A program made the translations under genes and the position numbers. Below the pieces are notes generated by a model, which saw nothing but the letters and a program-made list of their open reading frames with translations, was not told the origin of the DNA and made no database searches. From Mesorhizobium sp. (GTDB lineage: Bacteria; Pseudomonadota; Alphaproteobacteria; Rhizobiales; Rhizobiaceae), in assembly GCA_004020645.1 (NCBI GenBank), contig SAQL01000013.1:62001-126000 (forward strand): a stretch of DNA of 64,000 nt. Reading direction: 5' to 3'. This document shows positions 55,358-63,358 of the stretch, piece by piece (within the stretch, counting starts at the first letter, position 1; each line of letters begins with the position of its first letter).

Positions 55358-56349
55358 CTGGAATAGGCATTATCGGCGCCGGCGATTTCGGCGCCGCCCA
55401 CGCAAGGGCAATCAAGCAAGTGCACGGCCTGCATCTCGTCGCATCGTGCCGCGGGAACAACAATGCCCTGGCCGCTTTCACCAGCGAACACGGTGGTCGC
55501 GGCTACACCGACTGGCGCAAGCTGCTCGACGACAGGGATGTCGACGCCGTCCTCATCGCCAGCCCTCACCATCTCCATGCCGAAATGGCGATCGGTGCGG
55601 CAAAGGCCGGCAAGCACATCATGCTCGAAAAGCCGATGGCGCCGACGGCAGCGGCATGCGATGCGATCAATGCCGCCGTGGCCGCCGGTCGCGTCAAGCT
55701 GATGGTCGCCCATCTCATGCATTTCGCCCTGCCCTGCATGGCCGCCAGGCAGGCGCTGGAGGAAGGAGCGCTTGGCCGGCCGCTCATCGGATCGAGCTGG
55801 ATCATCAAACTCTGGATGGAGCACAATCGCCGCGACTGGCATCTGCGCAAGGCGACCGGCGGCGGCATGCTGTTGACCGCCGGCATTCATGCGCTCGACC
55901 GCCTAGTCTGGCTGATGGATGACGACGTCGTGTCGGTAAGCGCCATGCTCGGCGCCAAGTTCCATGACCAGGAAGCCGACGACACCGCCCTGCTCGGACT
56001 GCGCTTCGCCGGCGGCGGGCTCGGCCAGGTGCAGAGCGTCGGCTATCGCAATGGCGCGACCAGCTACGCCATGGACCTGGTCTGCGAGCAGGGGACGCTG
56101 CGCATCGACATGGACCGCGGCACGATGCTTGGCCGCGATACCACCTGGATCGACCTGCCCGGTTCGTTCGAGCCGAACTGGATGCACAATGCGCTGGTGC
56201 GTGAGTGGAGCGCGATGCGCGATGCCATTGCCGACGACAGGCCGGTGCCGGTCGACGGCGCCTATGGTCGCAAGATCATCGGCATCATCGAGGCCGCCTT
56301 TGCGTCGAACGAAACCCGGCGCGAACACGAGATCGCCGGTGCGCGCTGA
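55354..56349 (+). CDS. Gfo/Idh/MocA-family dehydrogenase (second of the pair)
   Basis: 331 residues with a canonical GIIGAGDFGAAHARAIKQVH nucleotide site, HIMLEKPMAPTAAACDAINA with the catalytic Lys-Pro, and a C-terminal half with LRKATGGGMLLTAGIHALDR (Gly-rich substrate loop and His). Together with the first paralogue it may form a two-step oxidation/epimerisation. It overlaps the next gene (GTG inside its last codons). Confidence 0.92.
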   Translation: MTGIGIIGAGDFGAAHARAIKQVHGLHLVASCRGNNNALAAFTSEHGGRGYTDWRKLLDDRDVDAVLIASPHHLHAEMAIGAAKAGKHIMLEKPMAPTAAACDAINAAVAAGRVKLMVAHLMHFALPCMAARQALEEGALGRPLIGSSWIIKLWMEHNRRDWHLRKATGGGMLLTAGIHALDRLVWLMDDDVVSVSAMLGAKFHDQEADDTALLGLRFAGGGLGQVQSVGYRNGATSYAMDLVCEQGTLRIDMDRGTMLGRDTTWIDLPGSFEPNWMHNALVREWSAMRDAIADDRPVPVDGAYGRKIIGIIEAAFASNETRREHEIAGAR

Positions 56350-57304
56350 ACCGGACGACCACCTGACCCACTTGCCCGCACACGCGCCGCGCGGTCTCTT
56401 TGGCGCGGTGATGCTGGCCATCGACGATCGTGGAGCGATCGACTGGGAGGCGACGGGCGAGACGGTCGCACGGCTCTGTGCATCAGGTGTCGATGGCATC
56501 TATTCCAACGGCACGGCCTGCGAATTCCACTGCCAGACCGAACCCGAGTTCGACCGTCTATGCGACCTGGTGGCCGCGATAGCCTGCCGCGCGCGCCTGC
56601 CCTTTCAGATCGGCATCAGCCAGTCCAATCCGCGCGTCGCGCGCGAGCGGTTGATGCGGGCATCGGCGCTTCGCCCGGCGGCAGTGCAATTCACCTTGCC
56701 CGACTGGTGGCCGCCCAGCGATGACGAGGTCATGCGCTTCGTCGGCGGTCTTTGCGAGACCGCGCCTGACATGCCTCTGGTGCTCTACAGTCCACCGCAC
56801 GCCAAGCGCCGCCTGACGCTCCAAGGCATCGCCGGGCTGCGTGCAGCCGTGCCGTCGCTGGTCGGCGCCAAGCTGCCGGGCGGCGACGCCAGCTGGTACG
56901 CCGACATGCGCCGCGAACTGCCGGGATTTTCGGTCTTCGTGCCCGGCCATACGCTGGCGACTGGGTATGCACAGGGCGCCCACGGCAGCTATTCCAATGT
57001 TGCCTGCCTCAACCCGAAGGGCGCGGTGACGTGGTGGCAGATGATCCGCACCAACGTCGCAGCCGCTGCCGAGGTCGAGACGCGCATCCAGGCTTTTCTC
57101 GTCACGCACGTTCTGCCTTATCGCACTCGCTACGCTGTCAGCGATGCGGCGCTCGACAAAGCGATGGCGGCGGCCGGCGGCTGGGCGCCGCTTAGCCCGC
57201 GACTGCTCTGGCCCTACAGCTCGGTTCCCGACGGGGAGATCGCGACGCTGGCCGAAGCCGCACGCACGGCCTTCCCCGAATGGTGGCAGTGGCCGTCGGT
57301 TTAG
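56339..57304 (+). CDS. Second dihydrodipicolinate synthase-family protein of island 2
   Basis: 321 residues, starting with GTG at 56339 inside the last codons of the upstream gene. The DHDPS barrel retains Tyr150 (LVLYSPPHAKRR) and the Schiff-base Lys178 (LVGAKLPGGDASW). GIYSNGTACEFHCQTEPEF replaces the usual GTTGE loop, so the substrate differs from both DHDPS and the aldolase across the promoter. The C-terminal extension (residues 250-321) is longer than typical. Convergent with the glycosyltransferase, with overlapping stops. Confidence 0.85.
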   Translation: MRAEPDDHLTHLPAHAPRGLFGAVMLAIDDRGAIDWEATGETVARLCASGVDGIYSNGTACEFHCQTEPEFDRLCDLVAAIACRARLPFQIGISQSNPRVARERLMRASALRPAAVQFTLPDWWPPSDDEVMRFVGGLCETAPDMPLVLYSPPHAKRRLTLQGIAGLRAAVPSLVGAKLPGGDASWYADMRRELPGFSVFVPGHTLATGYAQGAHGSYSNVACLNPKGAVTWWQMIRTNVAAAAEVETRIQAFLVTHVLPYRTRYAVSDAALDKAMAAAGGWAPLSPRLLWPYSSVPDGEIATLAEAARTAFPEWWQWPSV

Positions 57305-58455
57305 GGCGCTGCGGCCGCACGTCGCTCATTCGGATTGCATTCGACTTCCCTAAGTGGTGGCACTTCTGGAAATCCATCCACGCTGGCCATCAGTTCCAAA
57401 TACCGTTGAGCCGACGCGGCCCACTGAAATCGGGCCGTCCTTGCGCGACCGCGTGCGATTAATTTGGCTCTGAGGCCTTCTTCCTGGACCAGGCGCATAA
57501 AACAATCGAACCATGCATTCTCATCGCAAGGTGATGCGTACAAAACCGCATCCCCGCCGATTTCGGGCAGACTGGCACGGTCCGACATGACCACCGGACA
57601 TCCGAGTGTCATGGCTTCGAGGGGCGGCAGTCCGAAACCCTCAACCAAGGAGGGGAACGCGAGGCATAGGGAATCGCGCAGAAGTGCACCGAGTTCCGCG
57701 TCCGACCTTCTTCCCAGCCACATGACGTTCGTCAACGTCTTGTTGCCAATGCTGCCGAAAACACGGGGCGTTGACGCGCCCACAACAACAACCCGTAGCC
57801 CCGCCGCGGCAAGTCGGTCGTGCATGCCGATGATCAAGCCGACATTTTTGTGCGGGATAGAACTGCCAAGCACGACTATCGTACCAGGGCCGGCAACTGC
57901 CAGGGTTTGGTCCGAGTGACAAGGAGCCCATCGCAGCGCATGTTCATGCCCGTTGCCGATAACCTCGACCTTTGCCGCCGGGCACACGCCATAGCGCGTC
58001 AGTTCACCTGCAGAGTATTGCGACACGGTCGCAATCTTAAGCGCGGTCCTGCCCAAGGCAGGAACTAAGGTGCGATAGAGAAGTCGAAATGGAAGTGAGT
58101 AGCTCTGTGGGCATGCCCGTGTATTGACGTCGTGAATGCACAGCACCTGCCGGCGTACGGTCAGAGGGCCCGTATTGCAGAGGCTAAGCAGGCCGCCGCG
58201 AAGATAGGCCGGAAGCACAGCTTGTTCCCATGCATGACCCCCGAAGCTGCCGACAGTCCGGACACGGATCGCGGCTAAGGACAACGTGTCAAGCGTCCCC
58301 GGCGGGACCAGAAACTCGACCGTTAGATCCCGCGCCAAGGGAGCTTGGCCCACGATCAAGGCATCCAGCGCCGAAACGATCTCGCGTGCGTACCGCTGAA
58401 CTCCGGTGGTCGGCTGCGCGAGAAAACGGCCGTTGATCGTCCAATGTCGTGTCAT
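57301..58455 (-). CDS. Glycosyltransferase family 4 (GT-B fold)
   Basis: 384 residues. The N-terminal domain starts TINGRFLAQPTTGVQRYARE, and the C-terminal GT4 domain has GTIVVLGSSIPHKNVGLIIG, LAFPSLVEGFGLPPLEAMTL (EGFGLPXXE) and GCPVVMSDRASLPEIGGDAV. It probably adds a sugar to a polysaccharide repeat unit at the inner membrane. The ATG at 58455 removes an unlikely extension. Opens the 57-64 kb polysaccharide region, convergent with island 2. Confidence 0.9.
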   Translation of the reverse strand: MTRHWTINGRFLAQPTTGVQRYAREIVSALDALIVGQAPLARDLTVEFLVPPGTLDTLSLAAIRVRTVGSFGGHAWEQAVLPAYLRGGLLSLCNTGPLTVRRQVLCIHDVNTRACPQSYSLPFRLLYRTLVPALGRTALKIATVSQYSAGELTRYGVCPAAKVEVIGNGHEHALRWAPCHSDQTLAVAGPGTIVVLGSSIPHKNVGLIIGMHDRLAAAGLRVVVVGASTPRVFGSIGNKTLTNVMWLGRRSDAELGALLRDSLCLAFPSLVEGFGLPPLEAMTLGCPVVMSDRASLPEIGGDAVLYASPCDENAWFDCFMRLVQEEGLRAKLIARGRARTARFQWAASAQRYLELMASVDGFPEVPPLREVECNPNERRAAAAP

Positions 58456-58785
58456 CAAGAACCACGTCCTGGCAGCAGGGTTTTGGTCACCAGCGCTGTG
58501 TCTTAGGTCCGCGACTTTGGATGACCAGGACCATCGGGTCATCTTGGCCTTTGGGACGCAACCGGTCGTTTGCCCGACAGGCTTCCCGGCAGCTCTCATC
58601 CGAATGGCGAGGCAAATCATGGGCGTTTACGCCAAATGTTTGAGGTTGCGCGTGGCGCGGCAGTGATAGACTGCGTCGGGCAGTGCGGCAGATCTCGTTC
58701 GTCGTGCTCGGATGGATGTCAGGCAGAGTTCAGCGAATGGAGTGATGCCGAAAATGTCTGGCGCAAGACAAGCAAGTTCGCGCTG

Positions 58786-60339
58786 ATGCAGCGGCCGACC
58801 AATCCATCGCAACCAGGTTCCATTGGACGGACCGTCGCCGCGACCAGACGTCTTTGGACAACCCTGGCATGCCTGCTGGGCATGACGGTTTCGTGCGCAG
58901 CGGATCTGCTATGGGGGGTGAACGGCCATCCCTTCAACGCCTATCCTGGGATATCGATCGAACAGCAACTCGACTATATCCGCGACCTCGGCATGAAGTC
59001 GTATCGCGTCAACATTTCCAGCGCCGACAGCGCCACCAAACTTGCCGAACTGGTCAAAGCCGGCAAGGAGCGCGGAGTCCAGATCCTACCGGTAATCACG
59101 CCCGAACTAGACCTCGACAATGAATCCATCGATGACCTCTATGCGCAGGCCTACCATCTCGCGTCGACACTCGTATCCCGCTTCAAGGACGACATCCGCG
59201 TTTGGGAGCTTGGCAACGAGATGGAGAACTACGCCATCTTGATGCCCTGCGAGATGCAGGACAGCGGAATACAATACAACTGCTCCTGGGGCCCTGCCGG
59301 CGGCACCGAGACGTCCGACTATTTCAGTCCGCGCTGGGCGAAGGTAAGCGCAGTGTTGCGCGGTCTGTCGGATGCAACCATCGCAGTGGATCCGACCATA
59401 AGAAAAGCAATGGGAACGGCCGGCTGGGGTCACCGCGCAGCGTTTACCCGCATGCTGCAGGACGGTATCAAATGGGATATATCGGTCTGGCATCTTTACG
59501 AGGGCGACCCGGAGGACGCATTCAAATTCTTGGCGACTTTCGGCCAACCTATCTGGCTGACAGAGTTCAACTACAGTGGCGGCAGCCAACGAGGGGAAAA
59601 GCAGCAGGCCGAAGGTCTGGTCCAGACCATGACACTCCTCCGCAGATATCAATCTCTATATGGATTGGAAGCTGCCCATATCTACGAACTGCTCGACGAG
59701 ACGTACTGGGCGCCAAGCTACGAGGCCTTCATGGGCCTCGTCCGCCTGAAGAAGCGCGAGGACGGGCTATGGGCGCCGAGCGGGCGAAAGCTGGCATATG
59801 ATGCCGTAAAGAAAGTCATTGCGAACGGCAATGCAGGCTCGAGTTCGCCGACGGTCTCGATGAAGAGCTCGCCGCCTGCGGCCCAGACGTCGGCACCCCC
59901 CGTTGCCGATGCCGGTGCAGTTCACCCCTGTTCGCTTGATGCGTTCGACAAGTCTGCCTTCAACCATGCCAACCAGGTTGCATATGCCTACTGCCTAATC
60001 TTGCGTCGCATGCCGTCTCCGGCCGAGCAGTGGCGCGAGGTCGTCGCGATGAAGAAGGATCCATCTATCTTTCCGACACTGACGAAGATGTTGCTTTCGG
60101 TCGAATTCAGGACTGACAATCAGCCAGTTGGGCTTGGAAATGCGCAATTTATAGCCCTTCTCTATCGGACATTGCTGGGACGGGCGCCAGACGGCCAGGG
60201 GCTTTCTGCTTACGTATCGAAACTGGACAGCGGCGAGGTAAGTGGAGAACAGATCGTGGCGGAATTGATCCATTCGTATGAGTTTCGCTCGAGACACACG
60301 GTTCTGTTTCCCAACGAGCCTCAGCAGGGGGTTCAATGA
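58786..60339 (+). CDS. Exported clan-A glycoside hydrolase with C-terminal DUF4214 domain
   Basis: 517 residues. A signal peptide spans about residues 20-39 (RRLWTTLACLLGMTVSCAAD). The TIM barrel (to about residue 360) has the acid/base Glu145 in RVWELGNEMENYA and the nucleophile candidate Glu260 in PIWLTEFNYSGG, as in clan GH-A (GH39/GH5-like). The DUF4214 domain (about 405-505, ALLYRTLLGRAPDGQGLSAY) is found in secreted or surface proteins. Likely trims or modifies an extracellular polysaccharide. The stop overlaps the flippase start (ATGA), so the two were in one operon. Confidence 0.85.
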   Translation: MQRPTNPSQPGSIGRTVAATRRLWTTLACLLGMTVSCAADLLWGVNGHPFNAYPGISIEQQLDYIRDLGMKSYRVNISSADSATKLAELVKAGKERGVQILPVITPELDLDNESIDDLYAQAYHLASTLVSRFKDDIRVWELGNEMENYAILMPCEMQDSGIQYNCSWGPAGGTETSDYFSPRWAKVSAVLRGLSDATIAVDPTIRKAMGTAGWGHRAAFTRMLQDGIKWDISVWHLYEGDPEDAFKFLATFGQPIWLTEFNYSGGSQRGEKQQAEGLVQTMTLLRRYQSLYGLEAAHIYELLDETYWAPSYEAFMGLVRLKKREDGLWAPSGRKLAYDAVKKVIANGNAGSSSPTVSMKSSPPAAQTSAPPVADAGAVHPCSLDAFDKSAFNHANQVAYAYCLILRRMPSPAEQWREVVAMKKDPSIFPTLTKMLLSVEFRTDNQPVGLGNAQFIALLYRTLLGRAPDGQGLSAYVSKLDSGEVSGEQIVAELIHSYEFRSRHTVLFPNEPQQGVQ

Positions 60340-60890
60340 ACGTTTTCGGCCGACAGGTCGTCACTGACGCTGTTTGAGCCGCTGTCAAGACCTGGGGCCG
60401 ACAGATCGCCATGTTTGGCGCATTTGTGGTGCTGGCGCGGCACCTTGGCCCCGAGGCGTTCGGGCTTGCGGCGCTCGCCAATGTGGGGGTGCCCAATATT
60501 CTGGCTGCTCCGGTAACGAGGGTCTGACGCCAATATCCAGCGGGAGGAAATCGATCCCATCCACCTTGGTTCGGCTTTCTGCCTCCTTGCTGCGACAGGC
60601 CTTGCGATCACTGCTCTTATCTGGATATCCGCCGGTGCCATCGCGGCCGCGTTCGACCAACCATGTTTGAGGCGCTCGTAAATGGACCAGCGCCATCGTT
60701 GTGATCCAGGCGTTTGGTGTCGCACCGGCGGCAGTCCCCAAGCGGCAACTGAATTTTCGACTGTTTGCCGTCGCACGCTTACTGGCTCGGTAGTCGGCGA
60801 CGCGTTGGGGCGTAGGCATGGCTATCGCAGGTGCTTGCGTGTTGAGCCTCGTGTGGATGCAACTCACGAAGGCCAGTCGAAACCGCCATT
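60336..60890 (+). pseudogene. Decayed polysaccharide flippase (Wzx-like)
   Basis: The start ATG overlaps the hydrolase stop. The frame reads MNVFGRQVVTDAV, a TGA, then AAVKTWGRQIAMFGAFVVLA and RHLGPEAFGLAALANVGV. It then shifts through several frames (IQREEIDPIHLGSAFCLLAA, then KWTSAIVVIQAFGVAPAAV, then RTLTGSVVGDALG, then MAIAGACVLSLVWMQLTKA), each matching the next flippase segment. At least one nonsense codon and four or five single-base indels are seen, and the 3' half is missing. The gene once encoded an O-antigen/exopolysaccharide flippase. Confidence 0.8.
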
Positions 60891-61075
60891 GCGTTGTGGT
60901 TGAGAAGAATGACCCGGAAGCGCTTGCAGCCCAAATCATCTGCCTTCTTGTAGATCCAGGCGGGCGGCAAAACTGGGACGCCAGGGAGCCGCGCGGGTCG
61001 CCGATCTCTATTCGGGGGGAAAAAATAGGCCAGTCGACCCGGGACCTGTACGATAAGGTGCAACCGTTCACGGCT
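60885..61075 (+). pseudogene. Glycosyltransferase C-terminal fragment fused to the flippase remnant
   Basis: After the flippase remnant the sequence reads VVEKNDPEALAAQIICLLVD, then in another frame KLGRQGAARVADLYSG, then GEKIGQSTRDLYDKV. This is the C-terminal end of a GT4-type glycosyltransferase (normal form D-P-x-A-L-A-x-A-I-x-x-L). The join implies an internal deletion that removed the flippase 3' half and the 5' part of the transferase, followed by frameshifts. The remaining 60340-61099 stretch therefore holds two dead genes and no live one. Confidence 0.6.
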
Positions 61076-61099
61076 TGGAAAGCGAAACCGCTCTTTCGC

Positions 61100-63184
61100 T
61101 CAGCGCCGGGCCTTGAACGACGTGAACACCGAGCCCGTGTCATCTCCCCACTCCCAGTTGACGGCGAGTCCGACACGCAAAATTTGAAGGGCGGGATCAT
61201 CGGGATAGACGTCGGTGAGGCTTCGCTGCATCACCAGTTCGTCATCGATCAAGATTGCAAACCGATTTCCGTCGAATGCAACGCGCATGCAAAAACGTTT
61301 TCCCCAAACGACCTTGTCCGCCACATTGGTCCAAACCGCGTCATAAAGTTCCTCAAAGCCGAGCCGCTTGATGAACACCGAAATCGAAGCACCCTGGTAG
61401 ACGTCATCGAGCCAAGTCGTGACACAAACGTAGTTGTCGCTGTCTTGCCAGAAAAGCAGTCCTGCCCGGCCCCGCTCATCTTGTCCTCGGCGCTCCCCAG
61501 GAGGCTCGATTGTGACCTCGAGATCGGCGAATCCCGGTAGGTCCCATGGCAGCGAATAGAATGTTCGACCCGGGTTCGGTCTGTCTACGCTCGCGCGCAC
61601 ACGGGCGCTGCCCAGCCCGTCGACGTCGATGACCCCGGTGCCCAGTGTCCTGGCCCATTGCCCGCCGCCCAGCTCCGACGTGCGGCGATCTAGTTCGCCG
61701 GCAGTACCGGTAAAGCCGTCGGCGTAGGACAGGCTTGCTCCGAGTTGCTTCCAAGGTGCCCCTACAGGCGCCATTAATGGGATAGGCGCCTCGCAAGGAT
61801 GAGCCTCGAAATTATGCCAGCGCGGCTCGCTGTCGAAGCTTTTCCATATACCTACTCCGGTAGCTTCCTCGACTGAATCGGCCTCGACAGACGCTTCGAA
61901 AAGGCGAAACCCGTCCAGAAAGCAGCTCACCTGACTGTTCCAGTCAAGAATCTGGACCGAATGGGTAGTACACTCGCGCAAAGCGTGTTCCGTACCGGTC
62001 GCGATCGCAATCTCTTTGCCCGATTGCTTGCGCACCAAGGTCCATCCGAGCGTCGACAGTTTCAGCACCCAGAAATTGTCCTTGTCCCGAAACCGAAAGA
62101 CGAGACCACACACATCCGAGACGGCGCCAATTTCCAGCAGTCCGTGGATCAATCCTGAAGGGCGACCAGGATCGACGACGGATAGGTTACCGCCAGCGTC
62201 CTGCGAAAAATGCCACCGCCCCCCGATTGCAGCGATCTGCCCCGGCCAGCCTTCAACGAGTACATCGGCAGCGTGGGCGGTTCCAAACAGTGTCGAAAAT
62301 TCAGGTATCCGCCCGACTTGAACCGCTTGGACCCGTGTGTCGACCCGAAACCCGATCTGGCCAAGTGCCGACTGATGAACACCCGCAAACAGCTTTTCGT
62401 CCTTGTTGAACGGATCGATCGCGATCGGACGCATCATCGGAAAAGCGGCAAGACCGTGAGCTTTTTGGTCGGCGGCCGCATAATAGATAGCGCCCTGCTC
62501 TCGCAACGCCACGACATAATAGACGTGAACGTTCTTTAGGCGACGAAACGCACTCAGGCATTGCTTTCCTACACGAGCCCACAACTCGCCGTTTTCGCCT
62601 TCGGCGGCATGCACGACAAAGCCGCAGCCCTCTTCCACGGGATTAATCGGCGCCTCACTGGGAAACCAACCGACAGCCAGGTTCTCGTCGATGTTCGATC
62701 CCCGGTAGGTCCTGGAGGTGCTAAGCGTCCACCACCAAAAACGGCGAAGGGTGAGCCTCTTTCGTGGCGCACGCATCAGGGAAACCAGACGGCCGGGCCA
62801 TGGGTCAATGCCGGGTCCTCGCAGCCAACGGTAGACTCGCCTGGCGAGGTCTTCAGGCAATGGCGATCCCTGCGATGTGTTGTGGCCGTTGGTGATCGAG
62901 ACCAATAGCACCAGACCAGCCTCTCGCTGAAAGGGACCATAGGAGATCCCTTGCCGGCCCCAGCCTGGCCTGACGAGCGGCTGGAAACGGAGTGCGCCGT
63001 GATCGATCGCGATCTGACGTTCGATGTCGCGTCCTCGCCTGACACCTCCCTTAACTGCCAAGGTGCCAATTACCGTACCGCGGGCGCGTTCATCTTGAAA
63101 ATTGTCTGCGACAAGAACCTCCGGCCGGGCAACACCGGATCCAGCCTCTTCAGCAGTTTCTGCCCAGTCACGACGGTGCAACAA
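61100..63184 (-). CDS. Large conserved protein of a polysaccharide locus, function unknown
   Basis: 694 residues, beginning with TTG (63184). No signal peptide or membrane helix is visible. The first ~300 residues have a globular alpha/beta character with motifs VADNFQDERARGTVIGTLAV, FQPLVRPGWGRQGISYGPFQ and LVSITNGHNTSQGSPLPEDL. The C-terminal ~400 contain two segments rich in aromatic, Asp and Gly residues with the rhythm of beta-sandwich lectin-like domains (LVFRFRDKDNFWVLKLSTLG; RAGLLFWQDSDNYVCVTTWL). The repeated pattern of a residue triplet DN[FY] followed by [WV]V suggests a duplicated carbohydrate-binding domain. I do not recognise a catalytic site. Similar genes occur in rhizobial exopolysaccharide clusters, but this is from recall. 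Confidence 0.7.
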   Translation of the reverse strand: MLHRRDWAETAEEAGSGVARPEVLVADNFQDERARGTVIGTLAVKGGVRRGRDIERQIAIDHGALRFQPLVRPGWGRQGISYGPFQREAGLVLLVSITNGHNTSQGSPLPEDLARRVYRWLRGPGIDPWPGRLVSLMRAPRKRLTLRRFWWWTLSTSRTYRGSNIDENLAVGWFPSEAPINPVEEGCGFVVHAAEGENGELWARVGKQCLSAFRRLKNVHVYYVVALREQGAIYYAAADQKAHGLAAFPMMRPIAIDPFNKDEKLFAGVHQSALGQIGFRVDTRVQAVQVGRIPEFSTLFGTAHAADVLVEGWPGQIAAIGGRWHFSQDAGGNLSVVDPGRPSGLIHGLLEIGAVSDVCGLVFRFRDKDNFWVLKLSTLGWTLVRKQSGKEIAIATGTEHALRECTTHSVQILDWNSQVSCFLDGFRLFEASVEADSVEEATGVGIWKSFDSEPRWHNFEAHPCEAPIPLMAPVGAPWKQLGASLSYADGFTGTAGELDRRTSELGGGQWARTLGTGVIDVDGLGSARVRASVDRPNPGRTFYSLPWDLPGFADLEVTIEPPGERRGQDERGRAGLLFWQDSDNYVCVTTWLDDVYQGASISVFIKRLGFEELYDAVWTNVADKVVWGKRFCMRVAFDGNRFAILIDDELVMQRSLTDVYPDDPALQILRVGLAVNWEWGDDTGSVFTSFKARR

Positions 63185-63358
63185 CTAAGACCCTCCTCAC
63201 GTCGTCATGGGCTGCGCGAGAATCGTACGAGGTTTTTCAAGGCATCGATGACGTGTCGCAGCCCTGGGCAGAAGTCGCGCACCGCCTCGCTTTTCCCGTT
63301 TGATCACGCTTGCTGTCCTTGCATGAGATTCCCTCCCATAGCGCCGCAAATATGGTTC

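Noticed and set aside
39346..57304. Horizontal transfer of the two GntR-ABC islands
   Set aside because: Codon use and GC look like the rest of the window by eye, and no integrase, tRNA junction or repeat flanks them.
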